DNA from: Legionella quinlivanii
GTDB lineage: Bacteria; Pseudomonadota; Gammaproteobacteria; Legionellales; Legionellaceae
DNA length: 64,000 nt
Assembly: GCF_003265995.1 (NCBI RefSeq)
Contig: NZ_MVJN01000012.1
Span: forward strand, 1-64,000
Reading direction: 5' to 3'
A program made the position numbers and the translations under genes. This document shows positions 51,524 to 62,100 of the stretch, piece by piece. Numbering within the stretch: position 1 is the first letter of the stretch; each line of letters opens with the position of its first letter. The notes under the pieces were generated by a model. The model was not told the DNA's origin and searched no databases. It saw nothing but the letters and a program-made list of their open reading frames with translations.

Positions 51524-51715
51524 TTATATAAAATAAAAATGACTGGAGGGAGGAAAAATCATAGTCAACATCTTCTTCTGATTATCCCTGACCCGAGCCT
51601 CCAACAAATGACGAAAACTACGCCGATCACAACGCCGAGCCACTTTCATCAATGCTTCATCATCAATCGTTAAAGCCAATTGGTACGCCAAAACACGCTC
51701 TGGTTGCTCATCCAT
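51524..51715 (-). CDS. Small ORF upstream of the ATP-grasp gene, candidate (possibly frameshifted) precursor peptide
   Basis: 63 codons, ATG at 51715 with a strong GAGGAG site. Residues 1-27 (ending TIDDEALMKVARR) resemble the leaders of ATP-grasp-modified peptides, where an acidic helix precedes a GG; here RR takes the GG place. The rest of the ORF is basic and lacks an acidic core. In the frame shifted by two bases the minus strand 51558-51581 encodes SEEDVDYD, the acidic type expected of a graspetide core, but it follows a TAA stop. The gene may be a decayed precursor, or the match may be chance. Confidence 0.5.
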   Translation of the reverse strand: MDEQPERVLAYQLALTIDDEALMKVARRCDRRSFRHLLEARVRDNQKKMLTMIFPPSSHFYFI

Positions 51716-51737
51716 ATTTGCTCCTCATTAAATACGT

Positions 51738-51767
51738 TTTGAATAAATTTGAATAAGATTATTCAAA
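51738..51767. promoter_or_regulatory. Operator-like repeats between the regulator and the ATP-grasp operon
   Basis: Word TTTGAATAA at 51738-51746 and again at 51748-51756, the second forming a perfect palindrome with TTATTCAAA (51759-51767) across two bases. The set lies between the divergent 63-codon ORF and the XRE regulator, so one repressor could control both. Confidence 0.55.
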
Positions 51768-51796
51768 TTGACATAATTTACAAGTATGCAATACTA
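51768..51796 (+). promoter_or_regulatory. Promoter of the XRE/S24 regulator with an overlapping palindrome
   Basis: TTGACA (51768-51773) abuts the operator palindrome, and a -10-like AATACT (51790-51795) follows 16 bases later. The perfect palindrome AGTAT-GCA-ATACT (51783-51795) covers the -10, a typical place for a repressor site. Confidence 0.5.
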
Positions 51797-51834
51797 CTTG
51801 TCAATCGCAATAGAATAAATTTATTAAATAATTT

Positions 51835-52470
51835 ATGAAAGAAAATGACCTAATTACTAATCTGACTCATTTAATGCGTATTCATGGGAATTTGACGGTT
51901 AGTGAGTTAGCCAGATTAACTCAAATACCTCAACCAACCATTCACCACATTTTAGCGGGCTCAACAAAAAAGCCACGAAAGAAAGCATTATTGGCCATAG
52001 CTAATTATTTCTCCGTTACTCAAGAGGAGCTATTAGGCTTTACGCCAATGACAATAAAAATATCAGAGGAACTAAAATCTGATTTAAAGATACAAACTGT
52101 TCCTATCATAGATTGGGAACTATTAAAATCATGGCCCTCATGTTTTTCTGATGAAGATGAAACATTATGGATTAACCAACATGTCTCACAAGGCTCGTTT
52201 GCTCTGATTATGAATAACAGCTCAATGGAGCCATTGTTTCCTTTAAACTCCTTTTTAATATTTGATGTAGCAAAAATTCCAAAAGATAGGGATTTTGTAA
52301 TTGTTTATAGAAAGGGAAGCGATCAAATTCTGTTTAATAGACTATTTATTGAGCAACAAAACAATTTCATCAAAATGCAAGAAACTAGTGAAAACATGAG
52401 CTTGGTTAAGCTCGATAATAAAGATGATAAGATTATTGGAATATTGATAGAGGTAAGAATCCAGTATTAA
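51835..52470 (+). CDS. XRE-family regulator with a degenerate S24 (LexA-like) domain
   Basis: 211 residues. N-terminal helix-turn-helix (about 8-60: LTVSELARLTQIPQPTIHHILAG). The C-terminal S24 domain has the nucleophile-type Ser in NNSSMEPLFP (about 130). At the position where the family has the catalytic Lys (K-R-L), the sequence is ILFNRLF, so Asn replaces Lys. This suggests a regulator that cannot self-cleave. It is transcribed away from the small ORF/ATP-grasp pair, and operator-like repeats lie between them. Low G+C and phage-repressor-like layout hint at an acquired module. Confidence 0.82.
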   Translation: MKENDLITNLTHLMRIHGNLTVSELARLTQIPQPTIHHILAGSTKKPRKKALLAIANYFSVTQEELLGFTPMTIKISEELKSDLKIQTVPIIDWELLKSWPSCFSDEDETLWINQHVSQGSFALIMNNSSMEPLFPLNSFLIFDVAKIPKDRDFVIVYRKGSDQILFNRLFIEQQNNFIKMQETSENMSLVKLDNKDDKIIGILIEVRIQY

Positions 52471-53189
52471 ATCAACCTAACCTCCTTCATTTCTAAAACA
52501 AATGGATTAAAATTGGTGTGAATATCGTAATGATCTACATTTTCAATTTTTTTCAAATACTTAACTAAAATCCAAGATGGGAAGACCATAATTAGTGCAC
52601 AACAAAATTTCCAAAAAAAACCGCATAACATCATCCAAAGTAAATCACCTCCTTTAATAACTCCAGAGTAATTAAGTAAATCAACAATTACTGTTAATAT
52701 AGCTTGACCAAAAACTGTTGATAATAAACTTCTTAAAAGATAAAGCCGCCCCTTTAAACGAATTTTCCATTTCGCTAAGATGTAAATATTTGCGAATTCA
52801 CCAACGAATAATCCAAGAAGCCCTGAACAAACATATCTCAGCGTTGGATCAAAAACAATTTTATAAGCTTCAACTCCAGTTAAAAACTCAGGAGCAGGCA
52901 AATGAGAAACGCCGATAACAATCAGTGAGAACAAAACCTCGGAAATGATTCCAATCCAAATGAATAAGCGTGGATAAGCATACCCATAAACCTCACCCAC
53001 AATATCACATATGCAAAAAGTAAATGGAAAGATAAAAATTCCCCCTGGCTCAAGCATAGGCCCAATTTGAGTAATTCTACTAGCCAGACAGACAGTGGCG
53101 AGTAAGGCTGTAAGATACATTCCCAAGAGGAGTAGTGGATACTTATATTGACTTTTAGAACTTAATTTATCTAAGAGCATGCTCTGCAA
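52467..53189 (-). CDS. Queuosine precursor transporter, VUT/YhhQ family
   Basis: Membrane protein of about 240 residues with six hydrophobic segments, matching the YhhQ/VUT family that imports preQ0 or preQ1. Conserved pieces: FPFTFCICDIVGEVYGY, FVGEFANIYILAKWK and RSLLSTVFGQAI. Start is ambiguous: TTG at 53189 has GGAG six bases away; ATG at 53180 would drop three residues. It starts two bases after the stop of the unknown gene upstream, suggesting an operon of 54893 to 52467. Uptake of a queuosine precursor would fit the tgt gene at 30-31 kb. Confidence 0.85.
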   Translation of the reverse strand: MQSMLLDKLSSKSQYKYPLLLLGMYLTALLATVCLASRITQIGPMLEPGGIFIFPFTFCICDIVGEVYGYAYPRLFIWIGIISEVLFSLIVIGVSHLPAPEFLTGVEAYKIVFDPTLRYVCSGLLGLFVGEFANIYILAKWKIRLKGRLYLLRSLLSTVFGQAILTVIVDLLNYSGVIKGGDLLWMMLCGFFWKFCCALIMVFPSWILVKYLKKIENVDHYDIHTNFNPFVLEMKEVRLI

Positions 53190-53190
53190 A

Positions 53191-53694
53191 TTATTTCTCC
53201 AAATGAGCTTTTGTATTTTTATAGTCTTTTACAGTGTCAGATACTCCTGCCATATATCCTACTCTGTTAGCATCAATTGGGTTCAGCTTAGAAATCAGAT
53301 CTTTATCCCTAGAAATTTCTGTAGGGGTTCCTGTAATAGTTTCCCTTCCATTTTTTGATTTTAATTCAAGCATATACCCTTCCACCTCATCCCTCATTTG
53401 CTGGGTGATAATCGTGTAGTCTGGTTTCAATCTTTCAACGGTGGCTATATAAGTTAAAGTGCGAACTGTTTTTTTGTCTAAACACTCAATAAAATTGTTA
53501 TCAACAACTATGTCACTAATATTTTTTTCAATTATATGCCTTTGAGATAGTTTAATGACTGCTTTTGTATATTTAGTTTTACTACACTCATACAAATCAA
53601 CAATTTCAAATTGAGGTTTATCAACACGTTCACTAAAAAATTCTTTGATAGTAAGAACGATAATATTCCACCAGGCTAATGTACTACTCAACAT
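53191..53694 (-). CDS. Protein of unknown function in the methyltransferase-YhhQ operon
   Basis: 167 residues, not recognised. The first 20 residues are hydrophobic (AWWNIIVLTIKEFF), perhaps a membrane anchor. The central part (VERLKPDYTIITQQMRDEV) and the LNPIDANRVGYMAG ending suggest a small soluble alpha/beta domain. Its ATG overlaps the last bases of the methyltransferase gene (7 bases) and its stop lies two bases before the YhhQ gene, so the three are clearly co-translated. Confidence 0.65.
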   Translation of the reverse strand: MLSSTLAWWNIIVLTIKEFFSERVDKPQFEIVDLYECSKTKYTKAVIKLSQRHIIEKNISDIVVDNNFIECLDKKTVRTLTYIATVERLKPDYTIITQQMRDEVEGYMLELKSKNGRETITGTPTEISRDKDLISKLNPIDANRVGYMAGVSDTVKDYKNTKAHLEK

Positions 53695-54893
53695 GGAATT
53701 TTCCTTGCTCCTATAATTCCTACACTCTCTTTACCATATTCTGATAATATTAAGTCATCTGGAAATTGCTTCTTCCTGTTAATGTAAGTTGAATAATCTA
53801 AAATTAAATCTGCTCGCTCTAATGTTCTCTCAAGAACTTCTTTAGTCATCCAATGCACAAAAGATGGCAAGGAGCTTACTCTACCACTGCATTCATAATC
53901 GGCCGGATTAGTAATTTCCCCAGGCCATTCAATATTATCCTTTAATCTTTTCTCATACTCAGGCAAAAAGCTCTGCCAATTTTTCAAATATGGAGTTTCA
54001 CAAATAATATATAACTTTCCACCCGGTTTTAATAATTTGGCCGCAAATGAAACCGCCTTATCTATTTTTTCTCCTTTAAAAAAATGTAAGACGCGACTAA
54101 TTAATATTGCATCGAAATAGTTCTTGGGTAGGCTGAATAATTCATCTGGAAAATCACCTGGTATTAATATGAACTCAGAAGCATCTCCAGAGGCAGTGAT
54201 GCCTTCTTTTGTCTGGTTCAGATGAAGTTGCTTAACTACAGCAAGATTTTCTGCAGAAATATCATTGCAAAAAACTTTAACACCCTTTGAACCCGCTAAA
54301 AGTGATGCAGCTCCAAAACCAGCTCCAATTTCCAATACAGCTCCATTGTTTTGATAGCATTGTCCAGCATGTAAAAGGAATTGCTCTGAAATAATGTCAC
54401 AGGGTTTTACAACAAAACCGCCCAGCGGATTATGGGTTTTGATAAAAGCTTCGTTTGACTGTAAAAGCTGTGGTATAGCGACTTCAAATATTGAATTAGG
54501 TTTGACCAACACCTGATTTATATGATCTATGGTATATAAGGGGGAGGCTTTGAGAGCCTCTAAATTGACAAGCGTTGAACCTCCTGACTTGAGAGAGTTG
54601 CAAACTTGATTAATCTGAAAGCTAAATGTGAGAAGAAACGGGACTGTTGGCGTTCCATAATGATTAGACCATCTCATCATTCTAAGATTATTTAATTGTT
54701 CAGGAGAAAATAAAGTCCAAGAATGTTTATATAATCCCTCCAATAAAATAGTAAGACTTGTCATTTTTTCAATGGAACTAGTCAAATTACAGTCCAGAAT
54801 CCGATTAATTGAATCCATTAAAAGATTGTACTTATTCTGATAATAGGCTGATATGATTTCTTCTATAATGTATTTAAACTCATACAATGTCAT
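53688..54893 (-). CDS. Class I SAM-dependent methyltransferase
   Basis: 401 residues. The SAM-binding motif I is VLEIGAGFGAAS at about 183-194, with acidic motif II FCNDIS near 205 and FDAILISRVLHFFKGE (motif IV) near 260. About 180 residues of helical sequence precede the Rossmann domain, which is longer than usual and may recognise the substrate. No substrate can be read. First gene of an overlapping three-gene unit with the unknown protein and YhhQ-type transporter, so a modified-base or small-molecule pathway is conceivable. A+T-rich. Confidence 0.82.
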   Translation of the reverse strand: MTLYEFKYIIEEIISAYYQNKYNLLMDSINRILDCNLTSSIEKMTSLTILLEGLYKHSWTLFSPEQLNNLRMMRWSNHYGTPTVPFLLTFSFQINQVCNSLKSGGSTLVNLEALKASPLYTIDHINQVLVKPNSIFEVAIPQLLQSNEAFIKTHNPLGGFVVKPCDIISEQFLLHAGQCYQNNGAVLEIGAGFGAASLLAGSKGVKVFCNDISAENLAVVKQLHLNQTKEGITASGDASEFILIPGDFPDELFSLPKNYFDAILISRVLHFFKGEKIDKAVSFAAKLLKPGGKLYIICETPYLKNWQSFLPEYEKRLKDNIEWPGEITNPADYECSGRVSSLPSFVHWMTKEVLERTLERADLILDYSTYINRKKQFPDDLILSEYGKESVGIIGARKIPC

Positions 54894-55189
54894 GAACTAC
54901 ATCCATTTACTACAGCTAGCGCAATCATAAATTCAAAGAAATGAATTTTCAACAAACACGAGAAAAATAATCCCAGGCCGAGATATTTATATCGTTTTTT
55001 TTTCAATCTTTATGCTAATCATATATTCTTTCACCATTTTTTAATGCAATTAAAGCAACCCGTTCTTAATTACTAATTTTCATTCTTTTACTGAAGTGAG
55101 CATTAATTTATATTAAAAATAATTTTATATGACATAACCCTGTGCAGGATGTTTGCGATAAACTTTAATCGCACTTCAGCAAGTACAAT
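54894..55189. other. A+T-rich intergenic gap
   Basis: A 296-base gap between the duplicated membrane protein gene and the methyltransferase gene, both on the minus strand. It is strongly A+T rich with no ORF of interest. A six-base dyad TGCGAT/ATCGCA (55154-55173) follows the membrane gene stop and could end its transcript. The methyltransferase promoter should lie near 54900-55000. Confidence 0.4.
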
Positions 55190-56194
55190 CTAGCAAGGCT
55201 GATCAAATCTTTCTAATAAAGCTAACTTCAATTTATCATAATACTCAAAGTTTTCGCTCATATAGATTTTTTTCTTATTTTGAAGTTTAATCAATAAATG
55301 ATTCTTGTCCTGCATAAACAGATTTGAGTCTTCTGTGAAAAACCTAGTATTTTTTACTTCCTGGATTGAGATAATTTCGGAAAAAAAATACTTCTTAGTA
55401 CATCCCGAAAAAAATCTAATTTTTATTGAGTTATTATCAATGCTCACATTCTGTGCCGTTTTAGTTGCAAGAAATATTGTTCGCATACTTAGTACAACAA
55501 AAGCCATCGCCAATAGAATACCCAAAATAATCACAATACGTTCAACAACATTCAAGCTGCTAGTAGAAAAGCATACGATTCCGCAAAAAAAGACGAGAAT
55601 AAAAAATACACAAGAAGGGAGGGCCAGCCAAATTTGCCTTCCTTTTGAACCATAAATATGGTCAACAAAGTTTAATTCCTGATTGTCTAGTTTCAACCTC
55701 TGATTAATTTTTTCACCTAAAATAGCTTTCAGCTCACTGTATCCATCTACATTATCCCCTATGTAAACTTTCGATTTAGTCTTGAATGATAATTCTATGT
55801 GTTCACCGCCAACCTTAAAAATAGGTGATTCTGTAAACAACCAATTATTTTTTAAATAGGTTACGTCCAATAGTGTATCAATGTGGAATCGGTCCTTTCT
55901 TCCCAAAAATGATCTTAGACAGAGGTAATCTCCGTCTACTATAATTTCCTGGACACTTTTCAAAGCGAATAACAATGTACAGCTCACTCGGAAAAGGAAC
56001 CAAGAAACCATTGAACCACCTATCAAATGAACCAAGGCGTCTTGGGCTTCAGAAATGTGTAGTAATGCATCAATGCATATTGTCATTATAAACAGAATAA
56101 AAAACAATGCAGGAAAAAACATCCATATCAAGAAGCCTTTTGGTCCTAGACTTACATCAACAAACTTAAGATTTTGTTTGGTAAATTTTGTCAT
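55190..56194 (-). CDS. Duplicated membrane protein, candidate immunity protein of the RHS toxin
   Basis: 334 residues made of two related halves: each begins LKFVD.. or LNFVD.., then GPKGFLIW or GSKGRQIW, two membrane helices and a beta-rich soluble part ending in an ALLG/ALLE-like helix. Boundary is near residue 172. The gene overlaps the end of the RHS gene by 29 bases and has a GGGGAAGAG site, so it is translated with it. Position directly downstream of a polymorphic toxin and membrane nature suggest immunity to a membrane-acting toxin. No family assigned. Confidence 0.65.
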   Translation of the reverse strand: MTKFTKQNLKFVDVSLGPKGFLIWMFFPALFFILFIMTICIDALLHISEAQDALVHLIGGSMVSWFLFRVSCTLLFALKSVQEIIVDGDYLCLRSFLGRKDRFHIDTLLDVTYLKNNWLFTESPIFKVGGEHIELSFKTKSKVYIGDNVDGYSELKAILGEKINQRLKLDNQELNFVDHIYGSKGRQIWLALPSCVFFILVFFCGIVCFSTSSLNVVERIVIILGILLAMAFVVLSMRTIFLATKTAQNVSIDNNSIKIRFFSGCTKKYFFSEIISIQEVKNTRFFTEDSNLFMQDKNHLLIKLQNKKKIYMSENFEYYDKLKLALLERFDQPC

Positions 56195-59100
56195 AGAGCT
56201 CTTCCCCTATTTTTATGGATGGCGTTTCAGTTTGAAATCTCAGCATTGCCGCTGTAATTGCAGGCATGCCCCAAGTCCAAGCAGCCCCTAGGCTTGTAAA
56301 AGTAGCGTTTATGAAAACTTTTCCTAAACTTACAGGTTTCCCAGTCTTATACCAATCAACTCCTTGATTAGCGTAGCTTATGCCCCCACCTGCAAGAAAA
56401 TTAATTTTAGTGGCAGTTGCTCTACTAGGATTTACTTTGCACCCGACAATCATTCCCGCAAATGTTGCCAGTATAGCTGTTTGTATAGGATGCTCATCCC
56501 CCGTTGACACAGCTGCACCATAAGAACTCCCACCAGCTATAGCTGCATTTGCTGAGTGTCTTATGATAGTTGCTTTATATGTTGAAATCACTTTTCCAGC
56601 CTTAGTTTTACTCAAAAACTTAACTGTTTTGATGAGTGGTTTGGCGAGGGGAATTAGGGATAGAAGGGCCATACTGCCGTTCATTTCCTGGAGACTTACC
56701 ATGTCTCGGCCGGTATAAAACTCCATGCCTCCTTTAATTTGGCCTACTACGGGTATGAGATCAATTCCAAACGAGACGACATCTTCGAGCCAGCTGGGGG
56801 TATTGTCAATCGGTTCTGGTTTTAGATCTCGTAATATGTCATAAAAGTGGGATCTGACGTTATATTCTTTTTCCAGGTCATTCAGGCCTTGGGTTAAGCT
56901 GTTGTATCTATCCATTATTGAGTTCTTTCCATAATTGTACAGATCCGTGAGGGTGTTTCTTAAGTCTAATTCGTTGTTGGTTGCCAAGGATAATGGATCT
57001 GTTTGGGGAAGGATAGATTGGGCGGTTGAATTTTCGTTGAGATTCAGAAGGATACTCTCTCCATTGTCGAGATAGAGGGATTCAATGCTGTCTTCGGGGC
57101 TTGGACTTGAATCCTCTATGTTTAGCTCATTACTCTCAGAATCTTGAATTGCTGATTTCATAATGCCCTGACCTATGCTATCTCCCAGATTGTCTTCCAG
57201 TATCTGCAAAGTGTTGATGCTTTGGCCGGTCAGAAGGGCGTGGCTGCCTTGATTTAGTAATGAATTAAGCTCGGTGTTAATCATTTCGGTTTTATCGATT
57301 GCTCTTAAGGCATTACTGACTCTCCCCCCTGCCTCTCCTCCCATTAGACCTGCTGTGACGCCACTGGCGGCCAGCCGTTGCCAGTCGAAATGCTTTTGCT
57401 GGTTGGCAGCGAGCGTTATTCCCTGACTGAGTGCATTTTGACTCATCATTTCTGCTGCAGAGGAAAAATTGAATAGCGCAGGCGACTTGTCACTTAAAAA
57501 GCCGAGGGCATCTTTTGCCAATCCATCCATTTTCATGCCGCGCATTAAACCGGCACTTGCCATTGTGGCCAATGCGGTGGTCAATGCCGCACCCCAATGC
57601 ATTCCTTCCTGTAAGCCGGCCATACTAGCAACACCCTGGCTGGCCATATTGCCAATAAAACCGGCACTCAAGCTTGCTCCTAAACTAACACCGAGAGAGG
57701 TTCCGCCCCACAGAGTGGATAATCCCAGTTTAAAGATACCTCCCAGGCCGTTAATCGCCAGAGCAGAAGGGGCAAAGATACTTGCAACGGCTGCCGCGGC
57801 CAAAACGGTAATAATAGTACCGACTACTGCAGTCAATACTTTGCCTAGTAATTTATGATGCTTCCGTTGAACGGGGGATGAGTCCGTTGATAAAGGCTTG
57901 GGCATGGGTGCTGTCGCACTGGTGTTGCCTATAAAATAATCTTCTCTGAGCACGTTGTGCGTATCGGCACTATTATGCTGATTGGAGAAAACAGGAGGCA
58001 GGACCAGCCGCTGTCCTGCGTGCATTTGTGAAGAACTTCCTGCCCGCTCCTCACGACTGGTGATGCCATTGGCATCTGCAATTAAATACCATAGGCTGCT
58101 ATCGCCATAGACCTGAAGGGCGATTGACTCCAAAGTATCGCCTGCACTTACGGTGTAACTTCCTAAATTATCCTGAGGACTATTGGGGCTTATTGCATCA
58201 TTCGGCTCGTTTCGGGCTTGCATGGATTCCGCAGTCGTTCTGCCGTTCTGAAAAAAGGCGTTGAAATTGCCATAACCAGCGCGGGGGTTCCATATCCAGG
58301 GGTTGGTTTTTTGTGCAGGCTGGGCGCTGCCTTCCGGAGTAAAACCGCCATAGACTGTCAGCGTTTGCTTGCCGGTGGTGGCATCCAGTTTTATATCCGC
58401 AATGTGTTTCCCATTCACACTGAGATAACTGGTTTTACCGGTTTGGTCTTCCCGCGAGCGGATGCCGTCCACAGCACTGCTGGAGTAATGTGCGCTGTTG
58501 GTTCTGCCGCTGGAGTCGGGCTGTTGATCGATGGCCTCCTGTAGTTGACCATTGACATCATAAATCCGCATGCTCAGACCGTAGGTTGAAGCCTGATTGT
58601 CAATACTCAATGTAGCCCGATCTTCCGAGCGGCGATAATCATCCCACCAGTCAAAACTATATACATGCGTGAGTGTATATCCCGCATTTTGCCCCTGTTT
58701 CTCCACCCGCAGCATTTCTGCAGTCAGGTTTTCTGCAACATCATAGTAGAACTTGTTTTGGCTCACCAGATGCTCAAGGTTTCCTACAGGGCGGGTGGTA
58801 GTCACATAATCCAAAAAGCCGTTTTTATAACTCGAGCGATTAATCTGGGCGACATTCCCCTTCGCATCAAAGAGGCGATCCTCAATGACCTGTCCCGCCT
58901 GATTATACTTTCTTGACTCCAGGGTTATATTATCTTTTTGCGTCCATTTCAGTTGATTGCCTTTATTGTATCCATATAAATAATGATGCAGGATCCCCTC
59001 CTCATATTTATCCGCACCGGTTAAATTACCAGCGGCATCATAATCAAGAAGGCTTCCCTGATCTTTATCAATTTGTATATTACCCTCGATCAATTTTCCT

Positions 59101-62100
59101 TTACTGATTTTAATGCGATTATTTTCATCATAACTGTAGTATTCATCACTACTGGCTTTTTCATATCCTCCATAGTTAGCGGTGATAAGACTATGCCTTA
59201 AATTACCGGCCGCATCGTATTGATAATCGATTGATAACAGGCTTTTATCCTGCTGCGGGAAACGGCTATCCACATCATCGGGATGGGCTCGCCTGACAGA
59301 AATTAATCGTCCAAGACGGTCATATTCATAATGATCAGACTCAAGCAACCAGCCGTCCTTTCCCGGATTGATACGAGAGCTTTGTTTGCTGCTGACATTT
59401 CCCTCATTGTCATACTGGTAATTCAACACCTCGCCGCGAGTGTTATCCACATATTGTTTAAGACTTCCATCGCCCTGGTAATGATATTCTATCGAGCGTC
59501 CTGAACCCGATTCCGAAAGCAGCAAACCGTTACGGTTATACCGATAAGTGGTCTGGTGCTGCCCCAGATCAGTGTGCGAAATCAGTCGCCCATCCTGATA
59601 GCTCCAGCTTTGAACATGGCCAAGCTCATCCGTTTCGGCCAGTTTATGACCGGCATCGTCATAGCTCATTGATCGCCAATACCCAAAGGTATTTCGTTTG
59701 CCAATTAAATTTCCCAATTCATCATACACAAACAAAGAAGCATTGTTTTCGCCATCTGTTTGCTGCAGAAGCTGGCCAGCCTCATCGTAGAAATATTGCT
59801 GTTTACTTCCCGAAGTCTGAATGCCGGTCAAACGATTCGCTTTGTCGTAAAGATAAACCGTAGAGCCGCCCAACTCATTAATGCTCTCTTTCAGCCGGCC
59901 GAAAATATCATAGTATTTCTGCCTCAGCCCTCCTTTCCCATCCCTTTCCTGTATTACATTCCCTGAGGCATCCAATACTTTTGTTACCCTATGTCCATTG
60001 GCATCCGTAAAACCGATCAATCGACCGAGGCGATCGTAGGCATAGAACAGCCGAGGATTGATTAATCGACCGACACCATGCTCATCATAGGCCATTACCT
60101 CGAGGAGGTCCTGTTCAGTGAGCTGGTTTAAGCCGTTATACTGATAGTTCGTTTCATAGCCATTGGCATTACGATGGCTTAACACATTTCCCCAGCGATC
60201 ATAGCTATACGTCTGATTTATGATTTTCAAATGGACACTATCGTTAATCGTTAGCGGATTTTCTGTCGACTCACGGTTTTGCGCCAGCAAATTGCCCAGT
60301 TTGTCATAAAGATTATTCTGCCGCTGAAGATCAAACTCCCAAGATTCCGTTTGAAAAGATCGCGCAGTTTCAAACTGTTTATCCGACAGATCCAAGCCAT
60401 CTTCTCCGGCAACCGCGCGAAAGGCGTTGGTAGAGGTTATGATTTGCGTCACTTTGTCGCTCAAATCATAGATGAACAATTGATAATAGCCCGCGGAGTT
60501 AGTGCGCCATAAACGCCCCGCCTGATCGTAGTCATAATGGATATTAAGTTGTCCATTAATTCCCTTATGAGCCACTTCGCCAAACACATTATATTGGCTA
60601 TCCTCACAGGCCCAGTCCCCATTGGCTTTTCGAGTAGCCGCTCGCAGCAAATGGCCGCCGGCATCATAAAAATAGCGCTTGTCAATAAGCCGCTGGCTTC
60701 CGTCAATCTGGGAAAGTAACTCCCAGGCACGGGCTACATTCCCTTGTTCATCATAGCTATAAAATTTAAAATGCCCCATCGCATCCTGCTGCAGGAGCAA
60801 TTGATCATTGCTGTCATAAAAATCAAGCGTATGGAGGTCATTGGCTGATGCTGCCGGGAGAATAAAACCCTCACTGTCGAGTTTGGCTCCATTCGCATAT
60901 TGAATAGTTTCGATAAGATGCCCAAGGCCATCATAAGTATACGAGACAGCAGCACGTCCAGATTGTGTTTGCGGGCCCATTTTGGCTTTTAACTGCCCAA
61001 GCGCATCATAGCTGAAATAACTGCTCTGCCCCTCGGCATCGGTCATTTTTACCAGGTGCCCCATACTGTCGTATTCGTAGGAATTAACAATATCAGCGGT
61101 TAAATTCACCAGTTGTCCATTGCTATTCAACTGTTGATACGTCACCTGACGCTGTGTTTTTTTCTGAACTCTTCCCAAAGCATCATATTGATATAGAAAC
61201 ACTCGATCCAAACTGGTACTTACCGGTGATTTAACATCAAAGTCATCAAAACAACTGGCTCGCTCGGCATACTCGGTTTGCTGGCTTAATTCACCAAAGG
61301 CATTGTATTGATACCGGGTTAAATAATTTTCATCATTTAGTTCTCCAGTGAGCAAGCCATCTTTATCGTAGTATCGACGGCTGGAAGCATAGACTCCCTC
61401 GTGCAGCAAAACAGCGGTATTGATGACTTCTCCGAAGGCATTGTACTGATAACGAGTTGTTGGAGTAGAGAACTCATAGCTGCGGCTGGACGAGTTGAAT
61501 GACCGCATACTGTCTTTTTCTGTCTTAATTAGCCGATTCAGCCGATCATATTGATAAAACTCATGGCGATCCAGGACGTTGGTTTTACGAGCATCGGCAA
61601 GCTCTGTACCGTTTACCTCACTACCGGGCTTGAGGTAAATACCTGTGGCGTAAGTGGTTTTTCCAGCCAGCTGGCCCAAATCATTGTATTCATACTCAGT
61701 TAAAGCGCCCAATTGATTCAGTGAAAACCGTAAATGCCCTTCGCGATCATAGGTAAAATATTGCCAGTTACCAGCCCGATCAGACTGTGCCTCGACCTCA
61801 CCGAAAGCATTGTAACGAAATGTTTCGTTCAAAGTTTTCCTTAGTTCCTGCCGGTTCATTGAGCCGTTCAAGTCGGCTTTATTGATGGCTACATCGGGAT
61901 AACTGATTTGTACACAATGATTGTTTGCATCAAAAGTATACTCACGAATTTGGCAAAGTCCTTCTACATCCTTGACCGTTTTAATAATATTTCCAAAGTT
62001 ATCGTACAGGTTTCGAGTTATGATCGAACGGCGCTGCGATTGATAACCCAAGGCGACATCGACTTCGGGGGAAATGGTGGTAATTAATTGATTGGACGCA

